A stretch of DNA of 31,080 nt, taken from contig JBJETY010000064.1 of the NCBI GenBank assembly GCA_051883555.1, positions 1-31,080 of the forward strand, written 5' to 3'. A model generated the notes under the pieces. That model was not told the DNA's origin and searched no databases. It was given only the letters and a program-made list of their open reading frames with translations. A program made the position numbers and the translations under genes. Positions within the stretch are counted from its first letter, which is position 1, and each line of letters starts with the position of its first letter. Below, one piece after another: positions 16,157-25,143 of the stretch. Origin of the DNA: CAG-917 sp051883555 (GTDB taxonomy: Bacteria; Bacillota; Clostridia; Christensenellales; CAG-917).

Positions 16157-19100
16157 ATGGAAATTATAGCGATTATTACTACGAAAAACAGGACGGAATT
16201 ATTTGCAAGGGCATTACAATCCGTGCTCTCTCAAACGCGTCGGGCGGATGAAATAATTATCGTTACCGATTCAACGAATGAAAATAAAGCGATTGAAAAA
16301 AGGTTGATTGAAAACTCGGGCGTAACCATTCTCGATGATAAAAACGCTCATAACTATGCGGGCTCGTTAAATACGGCTATCCATTATATTCTGCAAAAGA
16401 ATTTGTTTTTGCAAAAAGACTATAAAAATACGTATGTCGCTTTTTTAGATGACGACGATATTTGGTTAAATACATATTTGGAGAAAGCTGAAAAGTCGCT
16501 CCGGGGAGAAGATTTTTTAGTCAGCGGATTAATTTATTGTAATGAAGATGGCGCGAAACGGCTTTCCATTCCGCAAATTCTTTCCGTTGACAGTTTCTTG
16601 AAAGGAAATCCACATATTCAAGGTTCAAATACATTTGTTAAACTTGATATATTGCTCAAAGCCGGATTGTTTGACGAAAATATTAGCTCAACAACCGATA
16701 GGGATATATTTACCAGAATTATGTTGTTGCACCCTACTTATGCCGTGATAAACGAGTATTTAGTAGAAGTAAATGCCTATAACGATCGTGAACGTATTAC
16801 AAACGGAAAAGCAAAAAAAGCAGAAGGACTCAGAAAGTTCTATTATAAATATAACGGATATATGGCAGATGACGTTAAGCAAGCCTTTTTTGAGCGTGCA
16901 AAAAAGTTGTTTGACGTGGACAGAACGGCAATCGAAACCGTAGAAAAAAGAGTACAACAACCTTTTGAGAATAAAATTTCAACTATTGGTTACAACGGAA
17001 ATTTAACAATAGGATTTATCGTAACCGAATACAAGTTGGGGCTACGACTCTTAGAACAGTTAGTAGCATTACACCGTAATAACACAAAGATTGTCATTTT
17101 TATAAATTTTACTGAAGATAGATCTCCTTATATAGCTTTGCTAAAGGCGAGCGGTTATTACTATGAAATCGTAGATAAAAACAGAGTGCTTGCCCGCATT
17201 GAAAAAGGAGATTTTGATCAGTTTGTCACCGAAGAGAAATTGCAAGGTGCCGTTATACAAGATATAGCAATTACCCGTACTATTTTGCAAAAGTTTCTGT
17301 ATCAATTTACGAAAGACGGAGATGTAGTCTGGATATTGGACGAAGATATGGAGCTAAATGAACTTGTCTTACGGAATGGAACTATAGAAAATGTGCCTCT
17401 CAATATAGACAACGTAATTGCGACATATAAAGACGACTATGATGCAGTTGTCGGAAATTATTCCTTAGACGCGCCTTTACCTACTCTTTCTACAATCCGA
17501 ACGGCATTGTTGGACTATGTATATAATAAAACTGCAAGCATCGGGGAAATAGACACGCTATCAGATAAGACCGATTATTATTACGATTTGACAGATTACG
17601 GCGCAACCCATTTGGAAACACCTGTTGCTCTCAGAAAAGACTGTAATCTTGACGATGTATTTGGAGGAAAAGCATATAGTCGCCCATTGTATTTGCAAGA
17701 CATGCAGATAAGGGAGGTAAAAAGCCGAGGCGGGAATACGCTTATTTTTAATCGAGAACTTTTGAATATTCCTAATTGGTCTATTCAAATAGGAGATAAA
17801 ATAGGACGGCGTAGCGATTATTTCTGGGTATTGCAAGCAAAAACCGCAGGATATAAAATCGTAAATGTTCCTTTTGCAACTCTTCACAATCGAAGAAATA
17901 TTCCTTTTAATATACAAAAGGAAGAAAATAAATTGTTGTTGGATTTAATAGGATCTTCCTTTACAAAAGCCGTTGAAAAGGTCGGCGTTGATGCAAAAAA
18001 AGAAGGTTTTTACAATACTTACAAAGGGTATTTTATTGAACGTTTGGTAAAATATGTGGCTTCCTTCCGAAGGATCCAAGGGTTGCTTTCTATTATAAAC
18101 GACTTTAAATATTCTGAATTGTTTTCAGACGTCAGATTGCAGGCGTTTATCAAAGAAGCATCCACCTATTTGGAGTTTAATAAGGTTGTCTGTGCTTTTG
18201 AGTCGTTGAATTACAAGTTGCATATTCAGTCACAACTACTCAATATTGACGAAATAAAGGCAAAATTAGAAAAGAAATTTACACTATCACAAGATGTGTT
18301 GAAATTATTGGGGAGCGGCGGCGAAGGCGCAGTATTTACCGACGGTGCTTATGTCTATAAGTACTTCTATAAACCATTAAAAAATCTCAATTATCTTAAA
18401 ATGCTAGGACAAGTGTTCAAAGAATGTGAAGCTCTATATCCGTTGGAGTTTTTTCAGTCTGACGGCACTGATATTATCAGATATCCCTATGAAAAATCAA
18501 AACCTTATCATGGCGGACATATAAGGCAGTTTATAGACCTTTTACGATTCTTAAAGAAAAACAGTTGCGTGTTCGATAACTTTAAAAAATGCAATTTTGT
18601 TGTGGCAAACGGCAAATTGAAGCTGATCGATTACGGAAAATCGTTTTTGCCGTTCGATACGGAGAAATATGATAAGTCAGTCGTCAGGGCGTATGAACTG
18701 TTGCGTTATCCCTTTTTAAGTGATGAGGATTTTAAACAGTTAATACAGCGCTACTATCAAGGTGACAGTCTGTATTTGGACGATGGTTGCGAGTTGTTTA
18801 AGAGAGTAGTCGATAAGCGTTATAAAGAAGATTTACATGACGGGAAAGTCATCAATTTAGTCAATCAATATCATCCTGAAAAGCTCTTAGACTATGGCGC
18901 AGGAAAATGCAAGATAGCAAACACGCTTTCAGAGAATTATGAGGTGAGTGTTTTCGATATTGATTTGGACACCATCGCCAAACGTGCAAACCCTTCGGTT
19001 ACGGTTTATAAATCAGCAGATGATATTCCCTCTGCGGAGTATGATTTTGTGATAAGTAATCTTGTGCTTTGTTGCATCGATAACATAATTGCGGAAGAAG

Positions 19101-21004
19101 TAGTTCGCAATATCGTCAGAATTTTAAAAATGAACGGACAGGCAATCATAAGCGTCTGTAATCCATTCTTTAACAGTGTTCAAAACACGGAACTCAGAAC
19201 TACGAGCTTGCAAGGAAACTATCATATTTCCGAAATGTTTGAAAAACACTCTGCGGAAAACGGCAAGATTCGTAAAGAGTATCATCGTCCGATAGAGTTT
19301 TATAAAAATTTATTCAGCAAATATGGATTGCGTATTGAACAGATTGTTGAAGGCGACGGTGCGGATATAGATACTCTCATGCCTATATCGGAACATATTA
19401 TATTCGACTGTAAAAAAATATCCGAATCGCAAGTTTTTTATAATCTGTCTTTATTGATTAAAACCAATCCTATGGAACATAGGTCCGTTTATCGTAATAT
19501 TTCACATATTGTCGGCAGCCTCGAAAAGGGCGGTAGATTTGTACGTAAAGTTGTTGTCGCAGATTTAACCTGCACTTCTGAACGAGCGAGAAGATATGAT
19601 TTGGATGATGAGGAAACTTTACGGACGGAATTACAGCGGGCAAAGTCAAACGGTCTTATTGATGACATTGTCTATGCTGAGAATGATGACGAAAGGATTA
19701 AAAACTTATACATAAAATATTTTGGTGTAGAAAGCCCGGAGGGGCATTGTGCAAATGGACAAGGATTATACGCAACCCTTTGCGGTTTTGAAAACATTAA
19801 GACGGATTATGTTTTCCAGACTGATAGCGATATTCTGTATCATAATGAAGACGTGAGTGGTTTCTTAGACGGTTTAACAGCACTGAAAAACGGTGCTGTA
19901 ACCGCATCGCTTTCTATTGCCAAAAAAGTAGAGTGTAATCCCATTTATGGATGCAGAACGGAAGTGCGGAGTTGCTTTTTGGCATTAAATAAACTAAAGA
20001 GTATGCTTCCGATCAAAAACCACATAATAGACGGCGTTGTCCAATTGCCTTGGCACAGAGCCTTGGATCAAAGTTTGCAAGGAAAAGACAGCGTTCGTCT
20101 ATCTGATAGGAGCGTTTGGTTTATTCATCCTGAAAATTGCAAAAAACAAGAAGTGGGTTTCATTTCCTATGCGGAAAGACGGATAGAACAAAATCAAATT
20201 CCGGATATGCAATACAATCAAGTGAATCTTGCGGGCAATAAAAAAGATTGGTTGCAGACAACAAATGCAGACGTTGTGATTTATATTCGAGGGTTTAATA
20301 CTCCTCCTGAAAAACTAAAAAGAATGTTTGATAGTTTGAAGAATCAAACCTATCAGAATTTTTCCATTGTTTATGTTGATGACGCTTCGCAGAACGAGAG
20401 CGACGATTATGCGGAATGCATTTTACGCTATGACAGTTATTTCAAGAGCAAAACGGTTATCTCCATATTCAACGATACTAACGTCGGGGAACTCGGAAAT
20501 TTTGTTTTTGTTATGCAAAACGTTATTTTGAATCCTGACTGTATTGTAATCAATTTGGACAATGACGATTATCTTGTGAACCATCGGGCGATTGAAATAA
20601 TCGTAAATGAGTTCCATAACGGTGCGGAGATAACTTGCGGAAATTGTATACGCTACGACAAACCTCTTAAGACTTATAAAATATACTCCTTTGAACGTGT
20701 CTGGGAACGCGGCGGCGACAATATTTGGTTGCATCCCAAGTGTTTCAAGAGGAAATTGTTTGATTGCATTGATATTGAAAATGATCTCAAAATAAATGGG
20801 TGTTTTGTAGATGTAAATACAGATTTTGCAATAATGCTTCCTATGATAGAAAAATCAAAGAAGAACGTGTTTATTCCCGATATATTGTATTATTTTGAAC
20901 CAAGCACAAATAACGTCAATCGCTTTGGAAAATATAGCGAGGCATATAAGCAGAGAATAAAGAATATTTTGCTTGAAAAAGCAAAGGAGCGAGAAAATGA
21001 GTAA
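16157..21004 (+). CDS. Giant multidomain glycosyltransferase / kinase-like / methyltransferase protein
   Basis: A 1615-residue cytoplasmic protein without signal peptide or obvious membrane segments. Modules in order: (1) GT2-type glycosyltransferase, residues 1-~250, starting IIAIITTKNRTELFARAL, with an acidic DDDDIW motif near 97-102; (2) a second nucleotide-sugar-transferase-like region, ~280-640, with DED near 395; (3) a kinase-like module, ~710-890, with glycine loop LGSGGEGAVF (~717-726) and LIDYG (~823-827) where kinases carry DFG; (4) a SAM methyltransferase, ~900-1120, motif I LLDYGAGKCKIA (~910-921); (5) a GT with TDSD (~1222-1225); (6) a C-terminal GT2 module from ~1373, with VDDAS (~1407) and DNDD (~1467-1470). 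It abuts the radical SAM gene and overlaps the next gene by 8 bp. It probably builds a decorated glycan or glycosylated small molecule; the product is unknown. Module 2 is the least certain. Confidence 0.82.
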   Translation: MEIIAIITTKNRTELFARALQSVLSQTRRADEIIIVTDSTNENKAIEKRLIENSGVTILDDKNAHNYAGSLNTAIHYILQKNLFLQKDYKNTYVAFLDDDDIWLNTYLEKAEKSLRGEDFLVSGLIYCNEDGAKRLSIPQILSVDSFLKGNPHIQGSNTFVKLDILLKAGLFDENISSTTDRDIFTRIMLLHPTYAVINEYLVEVNAYNDRERITNGKAKKAEGLRKFYYKYNGYMADDVKQAFFERAKKLFDVDRTAIETVEKRVQQPFENKISTIGYNGNLTIGFIVTEYKLGLRLLEQLVALHRNNTKIVIFINFTEDRSPYIALLKASGYYYEIVDKNRVLARIEKGDFDQFVTEEKLQGAVIQDIAITRTILQKFLYQFTKDGDVVWILDEDMELNELVLRNGTIENVPLNIDNVIATYKDDYDAVVGNYSLDAPLPTLSTIRTALLDYVYNKTASIGEIDTLSDKTDYYYDLTDYGATHLETPVALRKDCNLDDVFGGKAYSRPLYLQDMQIREVKSRGGNTLIFNRELLNIPNWSIQIGDKIGRRSDYFWVLQAKTAGYKIVNVPFATLHNRRNIPFNIQKEENKLLLDLIGSSFTKAVEKVGVDAKKEGFYNTYKGYFIERLVKYVASFRRIQGLLSIINDFKYSELFSDVRLQAFIKEASTYLEFNKVVCAFESLNYKLHIQSQLLNIDEIKAKLEKKFTLSQDVLKLLGSGGEGAVFTDGAYVYKYFYKPLKNLNYLKMLGQVFKECEALYPLEFFQSDGTDIIRYPYEKSKPYHGGHIRQFIDLLRFLKKNSCVFDNFKKCNFVVANGKLKLIDYGKSFLPFDTEKYDKSVVRAYELLRYPFLSDEDFKQLIQRYYQGDSLYLDDGCELFKRVVDKRYKEDLHDGKVINLVNQYHPEKLLDYGAGKCKIANTLSENYEVSVFDIDLDTIAKRANPSVTVYKSADDIPSAEYDFVISNLVLCCIDNIIAEEVVRNIVRILKMNGQAIISVCNPFFNSVQNTELRTTSLQGNYHISEMFEKHSAENGKIRKEYHRPIEFYKNLFSKYGLRIEQIVEGDGADIDTLMPISEHIIFDCKKISESQVFYNLSLLIKTNPMEHRSVYRNISHIVGSLEKGGRFVRKVVVADLTCTSERARRYDLDDEETLRTELQRAKSNGLIDDIVYAENDDERIKNLYIKYFGVESPEGHCANGQGLYATLCGFENIKTDYVFQTDSDILYHNEDVSGFLDGLTALKNGAVTASLSIAKKVECNPIYGCRTEVRSCFLALNKLKSMLPIKNHIIDGVVQLPWHRALDQSLQGKDSVRLSDRSVWFIHPENCKKQEVGFISYAERRIEQNQIPDMQYNQVNLAGNKKDWLQTTNADVVIYIRGFNTPPEKLKRMFDSLKNQTYQNFSIVYVDDASQNESDDYAECILRYDSYFKSKTVISIFNDTNVGELGNFVFVMQNVILNPDCIVINLDNDDYLVNHRAIEIIVNEFHNGAEITCGNCIRYDKPLKTYKIYSFERVWERGGDNIWLHPKCFKRKLFDCIDIENDLKINGCFVDVNTDFAIMLPMIEKSKKNVFIPDILYYFEPSTNNVNRFGKYSEAYKQRIKNILLEKAKERENE

Positions 21005-22910
21005 CAGAAAAACAATATTTGATTTACATTCTTTGGAGTTTCTTAATGCTCCGATCAGTCAGATTTATCATCGCAAGAAACATTTTGTTAATGGGAAAGA
21101 TTTGTCTTTCTTAAAAGGAATGTTGTCAGCTGATCTTGTTCAAATAGAACGGGGGTTTCGCTATGTTTACTTTTCTGATATCAGCTTAGAAAGCGATAAA
21201 ATAGATCAACGTCTTTTCCGAGAACAATTCCCGTTTCTATTTGAACGCTTCGCAAACAAATGCTATTCGATTTATAATGCCGAGGGCAGCCAGAAAATAG
21301 TGGATGGTATCACATACTATACTTGGATGTTGGAAAGATTTCGAAACATCAATTTGCACGCAATCATCTCAACTCCCCTTAGCAATACCATGCGCATTGA
21401 CGAATCTTTTATTCAGGCTTTCCCTAAGTTTGCAGAAAGTATTTGTTATGTAAAAAATGGTGAATTAACGATCGCAGGAATGATGATTATGATATTAGCT
21501 GCCTTGTCGCAGAATGATTCAAAATCTTTCTTGTGCAATTTTGTTAATATTTGGGGTAAATCTATATGGGGGGATATTGGAAATGACAGCATAAATGAAT
21601 ACAGAAACACATTAGAGTTAGTCTTTGCCGATACGTTTCGGAATAACTATGAAGTGGACATCCGAGAGAAAAATAACGATAAAAATATACTTGAAAGCAT
21701 CTTTGGACGTATATATCATGACGTTCAAATCACAATGATAAATCAAAACACCCTGCGTTTTTTTCTTGATTTGTCTGAACGGGTAAAAGCTCCGCGGTTT
21801 TGCGTGTCCGGTCAAATTGAAATGGCGGCGGACAAGTGTATTTTGACTGTTGATAAAGGAAGTAATATTGGAAAATATTTTGATAAGGACTATGTGTTAA
21901 AAATCTATGACGTAAAAGCGTTTAGCGCAATATGTCAATGCACCCCTCCGTTTTTAGGTGTAGCATATCTTTACCATAACAATATAACAGAGCTAAAAGA
22001 TATTTCGGATGTGGATATGGAAAGGCTATCGAAGCTCAATAAACCCAAGTTTTATAGGAATAAAAATATTACGATCCTTTGCTGCGGAGCTAACTTCTCC
22101 GATATGCGCGAAATCAATAAAAGTGCAAGTGAAGGCGTTCAAAAAGCACTTCTCAATATAGAAGAGAAATTTGTGTTTGAATTAGGAATTCCCGTATATA
22201 ATACATATTCAAAATTGTCTGTGGTTTTGAACAAGCTAAATGCACCACTTGAGTTAGTGTCACGGCTTATTGTATTAAGAAATTTTGCCGCACATTACGG
22301 AATGTTAAACGACTACTATTTCTATAACCGAGAGACAGGATATTATCTTGATCTGCCATATATTTTTTCAGCGTTTAATGACTTAATTGCCTATCTTGAT
22401 TCAATGGGAAATCATAATTATGCTGATTATGTAAGGAAAAATTATTATTATCATATAATAAACAATTTAATCGGTGTAAAATATAAGCGCATTTTTCAAA
22501 AGTCGATTTTATTATTTCGTCGTTATGGAGATAAGGTAATAGACTGTTATTCGGATATCGATCGGTCATTAAAAACCGCAAATAGTTCGATTATTGATAG
22601 TGAAACGGAACGTATCATTGTCTCCTGTTCGCCCGATAGATTTAGTTTCAATATTCCTTCCCAAGTCTATCAGTTTAAAGATAGTAAATTTTACTTTGAT
22701 CGTTTGACTCTAATAAGAATTCAAGGCAGAGATTTGAGCGTAAACAATGTCGCTTTGGGAAAGGATGAATTGGTGTTTTTTAAAACACCTGCAACAAATT
22801 TTAGTAAAATTAAATCAAACGGAAAGGGAGTTGTTTTTGACCTTATAAATAGCTATGAGGAAGGTATATTGACCATTCAAACATATAAAATTAAGGAGCA
22901 AAGCGTATGA
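20997..22910 (+). CDS. Unrecognised 637-residue protein with two RNxxxH (HEPN-like) motifs
   Basis: I do not recognise a named family for the whole protein. Two motifs stand out: RNINLH (116-121, in WMLERFRNINLHAII) and RNFAAH (428-433, in SRLIVLRNFAAHYGML). RNxxxH is the catalytic signature of HEPN-fold ribonucleases, and the second site's LRNxxAHY setting is typical of them (Cas13, AbiF-like and other defence proteins). Two such sites 312 residues apart resemble dual-HEPN architecture; the first has the weaker setting. No signal peptide or membrane helix is clear. AAAGGAG seven bases ahead of 20997 selects this ATG over an upstream TTG. It overlaps the giant gene by 8 bp and the next gene by 4 bp, so it is co-translated with a glycosyltransferase system, an odd place for a ribonuclease. 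A non-enzymatic scaffold remains possible. Confidence 0.6.
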   Translation: MSNRKTIFDLHSLEFLNAPISQIYHRKKHFVNGKDLSFLKGMLSADLVQIERGFRYVYFSDISLESDKIDQRLFREQFPFLFERFANKCYSIYNAEGSQKIVDGITYYTWMLERFRNINLHAIISTPLSNTMRIDESFIQAFPKFAESICYVKNGELTIAGMMIMILAALSQNDSKSFLCNFVNIWGKSIWGDIGNDSINEYRNTLELVFADTFRNNYEVDIREKNNDKNILESIFGRIYHDVQITMINQNTLRFFLDLSERVKAPRFCVSGQIEMAADKCILTVDKGSNIGKYFDKDYVLKIYDVKAFSAICQCTPPFLGVAYLYHNNITELKDISDVDMERLSKLNKPKFYRNKNITILCCGANFSDMREINKSASEGVQKALLNIEEKFVFELGIPVYNTYSKLSVVLNKLNAPLELVSRLIVLRNFAAHYGMLNDYYFYNRETGYYLDLPYIFSAFNDLIAYLDSMGNHNYADYVRKNYYYHIINNLIGVKYKRIFQKSILLFRRYGDKVIDCYSDIDRSLKTANSSIIDSETERIIVSCSPDRFSFNIPSQVYQFKDSKFYFDRLTLIRIQGRDLSVNNVALGKDELVFFKTPATNFSKIKSNGKGVVFDLINSYEEGILTIQTYKIKEQSV

Positions 22911-23470
22911 AAAAGATTATTGCCGTCATTGGCGACGGGAAAATAGAAAAAGACGGCTTAAAATACAAGCTTGCATTTGAAACAGGAAAAGCCCTTGTTG
23001 ATACCGGTTACAGAGTTCAAAGCGGAGGTTTGGGCGGCATTATGGAGGCTGTGTTTCAAGGCGCAAAATCCTCTGAAAAATATCAAGACGGTGATACTAT
23101 TGCCATTATTCCGTCTTTTGATAGAACGGAAGCGAACCATTATGCAGATATTATTATACCTACGGGTATAGATGTCATGAGAAACGGAATGGTTGTCAGC
23201 GCAGACGGTGTAATCGCCATCGGCGGAGGAAGTGGTACGCTTTCCGAAATGGCGCTTGCTTGGTCGCTTTTTAGATTGGTTATCGCTTATTGTAATGTGG
23301 ACGGCTGGAGTAGCGAACTCGCAGGAAGAAAGTTGGATTCCAGAGAACGCTATCAATCGATAGACGATAAAATATATGGCGTTGAAACGCCTCAACAAGC
23401 TATTGAAATTTTAGATAAATACGTGGATGTCTATACAAGATATCATCACGGAATAAAATACAGGGGATAA
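22907..23470 (+). CDS. SLOG/LOG-family nucleotide-binding protein (TIGR00725-like)
   Basis: A 187-residue Rossmann-like protein. The N-terminus is KKIIAVIGDGK; SGGLGGIMEAVFQGA (about 39-53) and GGGSGTLSE (106-114) are the ligand-binding motifs of the SLOG superfamily. The second corresponds to PGGxGTxxE of LOG cytokinin-activating phosphoribohydrolases, with Gly in place of Pro, as in the TIGR00725 branch. LOG enzymes hydrolyse nucleoside monophosphate derivatives. Other SLOG proteins are proposed to sense or process nucleotide-like ligands in conflict systems. Its start overlaps the preceding stop (ATGA), so the two are translationally coupled. Possible roles here are handling a nucleotide by-product or sensing a signal; the sequence does not decide. 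Confidence 0.82.
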   Translation: MKKIIAVIGDGKIEKDGLKYKLAFETGKALVDTGYRVQSGGLGGIMEAVFQGAKSSEKYQDGDTIAIIPSFDRTEANHYADIIIPTGIDVMRNGMVVSADGVIAIGGGSGTLSEMALAWSLFRLVIAYCNVDGWSSELAGRKLDSRERYQSIDDKIYGVETPQQAIEILDKYVDVYTRYHHGIKYRG

Positions 23471-23474
23471 AATT

Positions 23475-24239
23475 ATGAAAATCGGAATTGTTGGATACGG
23501 ACACGTTGGAAAAGCCATGCATGGTTTATTTAAAAACGCAATACTATACGATAAATGCCTTCATATTGGATCAAAAGAAGAAATCAATAGTTGCGATACG
23601 GTATTTGTATGCGTACCTACACCACAGCGCATAGACGGAAATTGCGATACAAGTATTGTAGAAGAAGTGCTAAATTGGTTAGAAGTGCCGTTGATTGTTT
23701 TAAGATCTACCGTTTACGTAGGCTTTACCGACGAAATGATGAAAAAGAGTGGCAAAGAAATCGTTTTTCAACCTGAGTATTACGGTGAAACTGTTGCTCA
23801 TCCTTTTGCCGATTTGAATAATAGAACTTGGTTGTCATTCGGTGGCACTAAAAGGGGTATAGATTTAGCAATTAAGACATATCAGACAGTTATTAATTCT
23901 AACGTGCGTATTTATCAAGCTGATGCAAAGTCTGTGGAAATGGCGAAATATATGGAGAATGCTTTCTTGGCAACCAAGGTGACTTTTTGTAATGAAATGT
24001 ACGATATAGCAATGGCTCTTGGAGCAGATTATAATTTAGCCCGAGAGATATGGATTGCCGATCCAAGAATCGGGGCAAGCCACACTTTCGTTTATGAAGA
24101 TAACCGAGGCTATGGTGGTAGTTGCCTGCCCAAAGATATTGCCTCAATTACGACACAAGGGAACAAGCACGGTGTAGATACCACTCTCTTACAGAGTGTT
24201 ATTGAAAAAAATAGTATTTATAAGAAAAATGAAGAATGA
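23475..24239 (+). CDS. Short UDP-glucose/GDP-mannose dehydrogenase-family protein
   Basis: A 254-residue protein with the NAD-binding Rossmann start MKIGIVGYGHVGKAMHGLF and the FVCVPTP segment. The central domain has the catalytic-cysteine motif GYGGSCLPKD (Cys217). Full-length nucleotide-sugar dehydrogenases have 390-450 residues; this one stops shortly after the central domain and lacks the C-terminal UDP-sugar-binding domain. There is no sign of a frameshift, and the end is packed against the next gene (11-bp overlap), so the short form looks natural. It may oxidise a different substrate, perhaps one attached to another protein or smaller than a nucleotide sugar. GGGGA precedes the ATG, 4 bp after the SLOG gene stop. 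Confidence 0.85.
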   Translation: MKIGIVGYGHVGKAMHGLFKNAILYDKCLHIGSKEEINSCDTVFVCVPTPQRIDGNCDTSIVEEVLNWLEVPLIVLRSTVYVGFTDEMMKKSGKEIVFQPEYYGETVAHPFADLNNRTWLSFGGTKRGIDLAIKTYQTVINSNVRIYQADAKSVEMAKYMENAFLATKVTFCNEMYDIAMALGADYNLAREIWIADPRIGASHTFVYEDNRGYGGSCLPKDIASITTQGNKHGVDTTLLQSVIEKNSIYKKNEE

Positions 24240-24969
24240 ACCGAAAAAAGAACCATACTATAATAATTTGATCGCTCTTGGATACGTGCCTTTCAATTAT
24301 AGCGAGAAACATTACTTATTTACCAGAGGCAACAAGGTTATTAAGATCGCACGAGCAAGCTATAATACATCTGATACAGACGAATCCTATTATATTGAAA
24401 AATATTCACATGATGTTCTAATCGGACATGGTTTTCCTGTTGTAAAAATTGATAAAATTTATGATAAAGGCGAGCTGGTTGACGAATTTGTCGTTTTAGA
24501 AGAAGAGAAAAAAGACGGGCAAGTATTTTATAACAAAGATTGCAACACGATGATATTATCGCAGATTGTGTCTTTTATTGAACAAGTGACGCAAATTAAA
24601 GCTAATTCCTTTGGTTTTATGGACAGATGTGGAAGATCGGAACACTCCTCATGGAGATCCTTTTTAATGTCAATAATAGAAAGAGCTAATCCGAAACAAA
24701 AAGCAGAGTTGCTTGCAGGTTTTGATATTGTACCAGAGTTAAAGGAAAGTGTTTTTGTTCTAACCGATTGCAACACTGCTAATTTTATTTTTAATCACGA
24801 AAAACTACAATATGCTATTGATATAGAACGTCCTCTTTGGGGAGATCGGAATTTTATTTATGGGATGATAAAAGCAAGAAATCGATTTATGTATCAGTGC
24901 GTGTCAACAGAGATTAATGAAAAATTAATCGACTACTATGCAAAGATATACAAGAATTTATTTTGTTAA
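24229..24969 (+). CDS. Small APH-like kinase-fold protein
   Basis: A 246-residue protein with features of the aminoglycoside phosphotransferase/kinase fold. LTDCNTANFIF (Asp180, Asn185) matches the catalytic-loop D-x4-N, though the usual preceding His is replaced (TD rather than HxD). AIDIERPLWGD (Asp198, Glu200) matches the metal-binding D-x-E/D segment and the W/GD that follows it in APH proteins. The N-terminal lobe contains KVIKIARASY, where the ATP-contacting lysine is expected. It likely phosphorylates a small molecule made by the operon or confers self-protection; both are inference. I prefer the ATG at 24229, though a GTG at 24196 is in frame; neither has a strong ribosome binding site. 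It is the last gene of the operon. Confidence 0.7.
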   Translation: MKNEPKKEPYYNNLIALGYVPFNYSEKHYLFTRGNKVIKIARASYNTSDTDESYYIEKYSHDVLIGHGFPVVKIDKIYDKGELVDEFVVLEEEKKDGQVFYNKDCNTMILSQIVSFIEQVTQIKANSFGFMDRCGRSEHSSWRSFLMSIIERANPKQKAELLAGFDIVPELKESVFVLTDCNTANFIFNHEKLQYAIDIERPLWGDRNFIYGMIKARNRFMYQCVSTEINEKLIDYYAKIYKNLFC

Positions 24970-25113
24970 TAACGTACATACAGAAACTATGATTAAAAAA
25001 TAATAAATAAAGGGTGTATTATCGTACAGTAAAAATTCGAAAAGCTGATTGCTGAAAAAGTAACGTATTATCAGTTTTACATGTGAGCCTTTGAATTGGA
25101 ATGAGAATCTTTT

Positions 25114-25139
25114 CAAATGTCCACGATTATGGACGTTTG
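25114..25139. promoter_or_regulatory. Operator-like inverted repeat upstream of the relaxase promoter
   Basis: CAAATGTCCA (25114-25123) and TGGACGTTTG (25130-25139) form 10-bp arms with one mismatch around CGATTA. The repeat ends 4 bp before the -35 box, a place for an activator or repressor. The small ribbon-helix-helix-like protein at 27005 is one candidate binder. The short stretch 24970-25113 before it holds nothing I recognise. Confidence 0.55.
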
Positions 25140-25143
25140 TGGC

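Noticed and set aside
20997..22910. Calling the dual-RNxxxH protein a Cas13 effector
   Set aside because: No array, no other Cas feature, and a smaller size than usual Cas13; only the motif spacing is similar.
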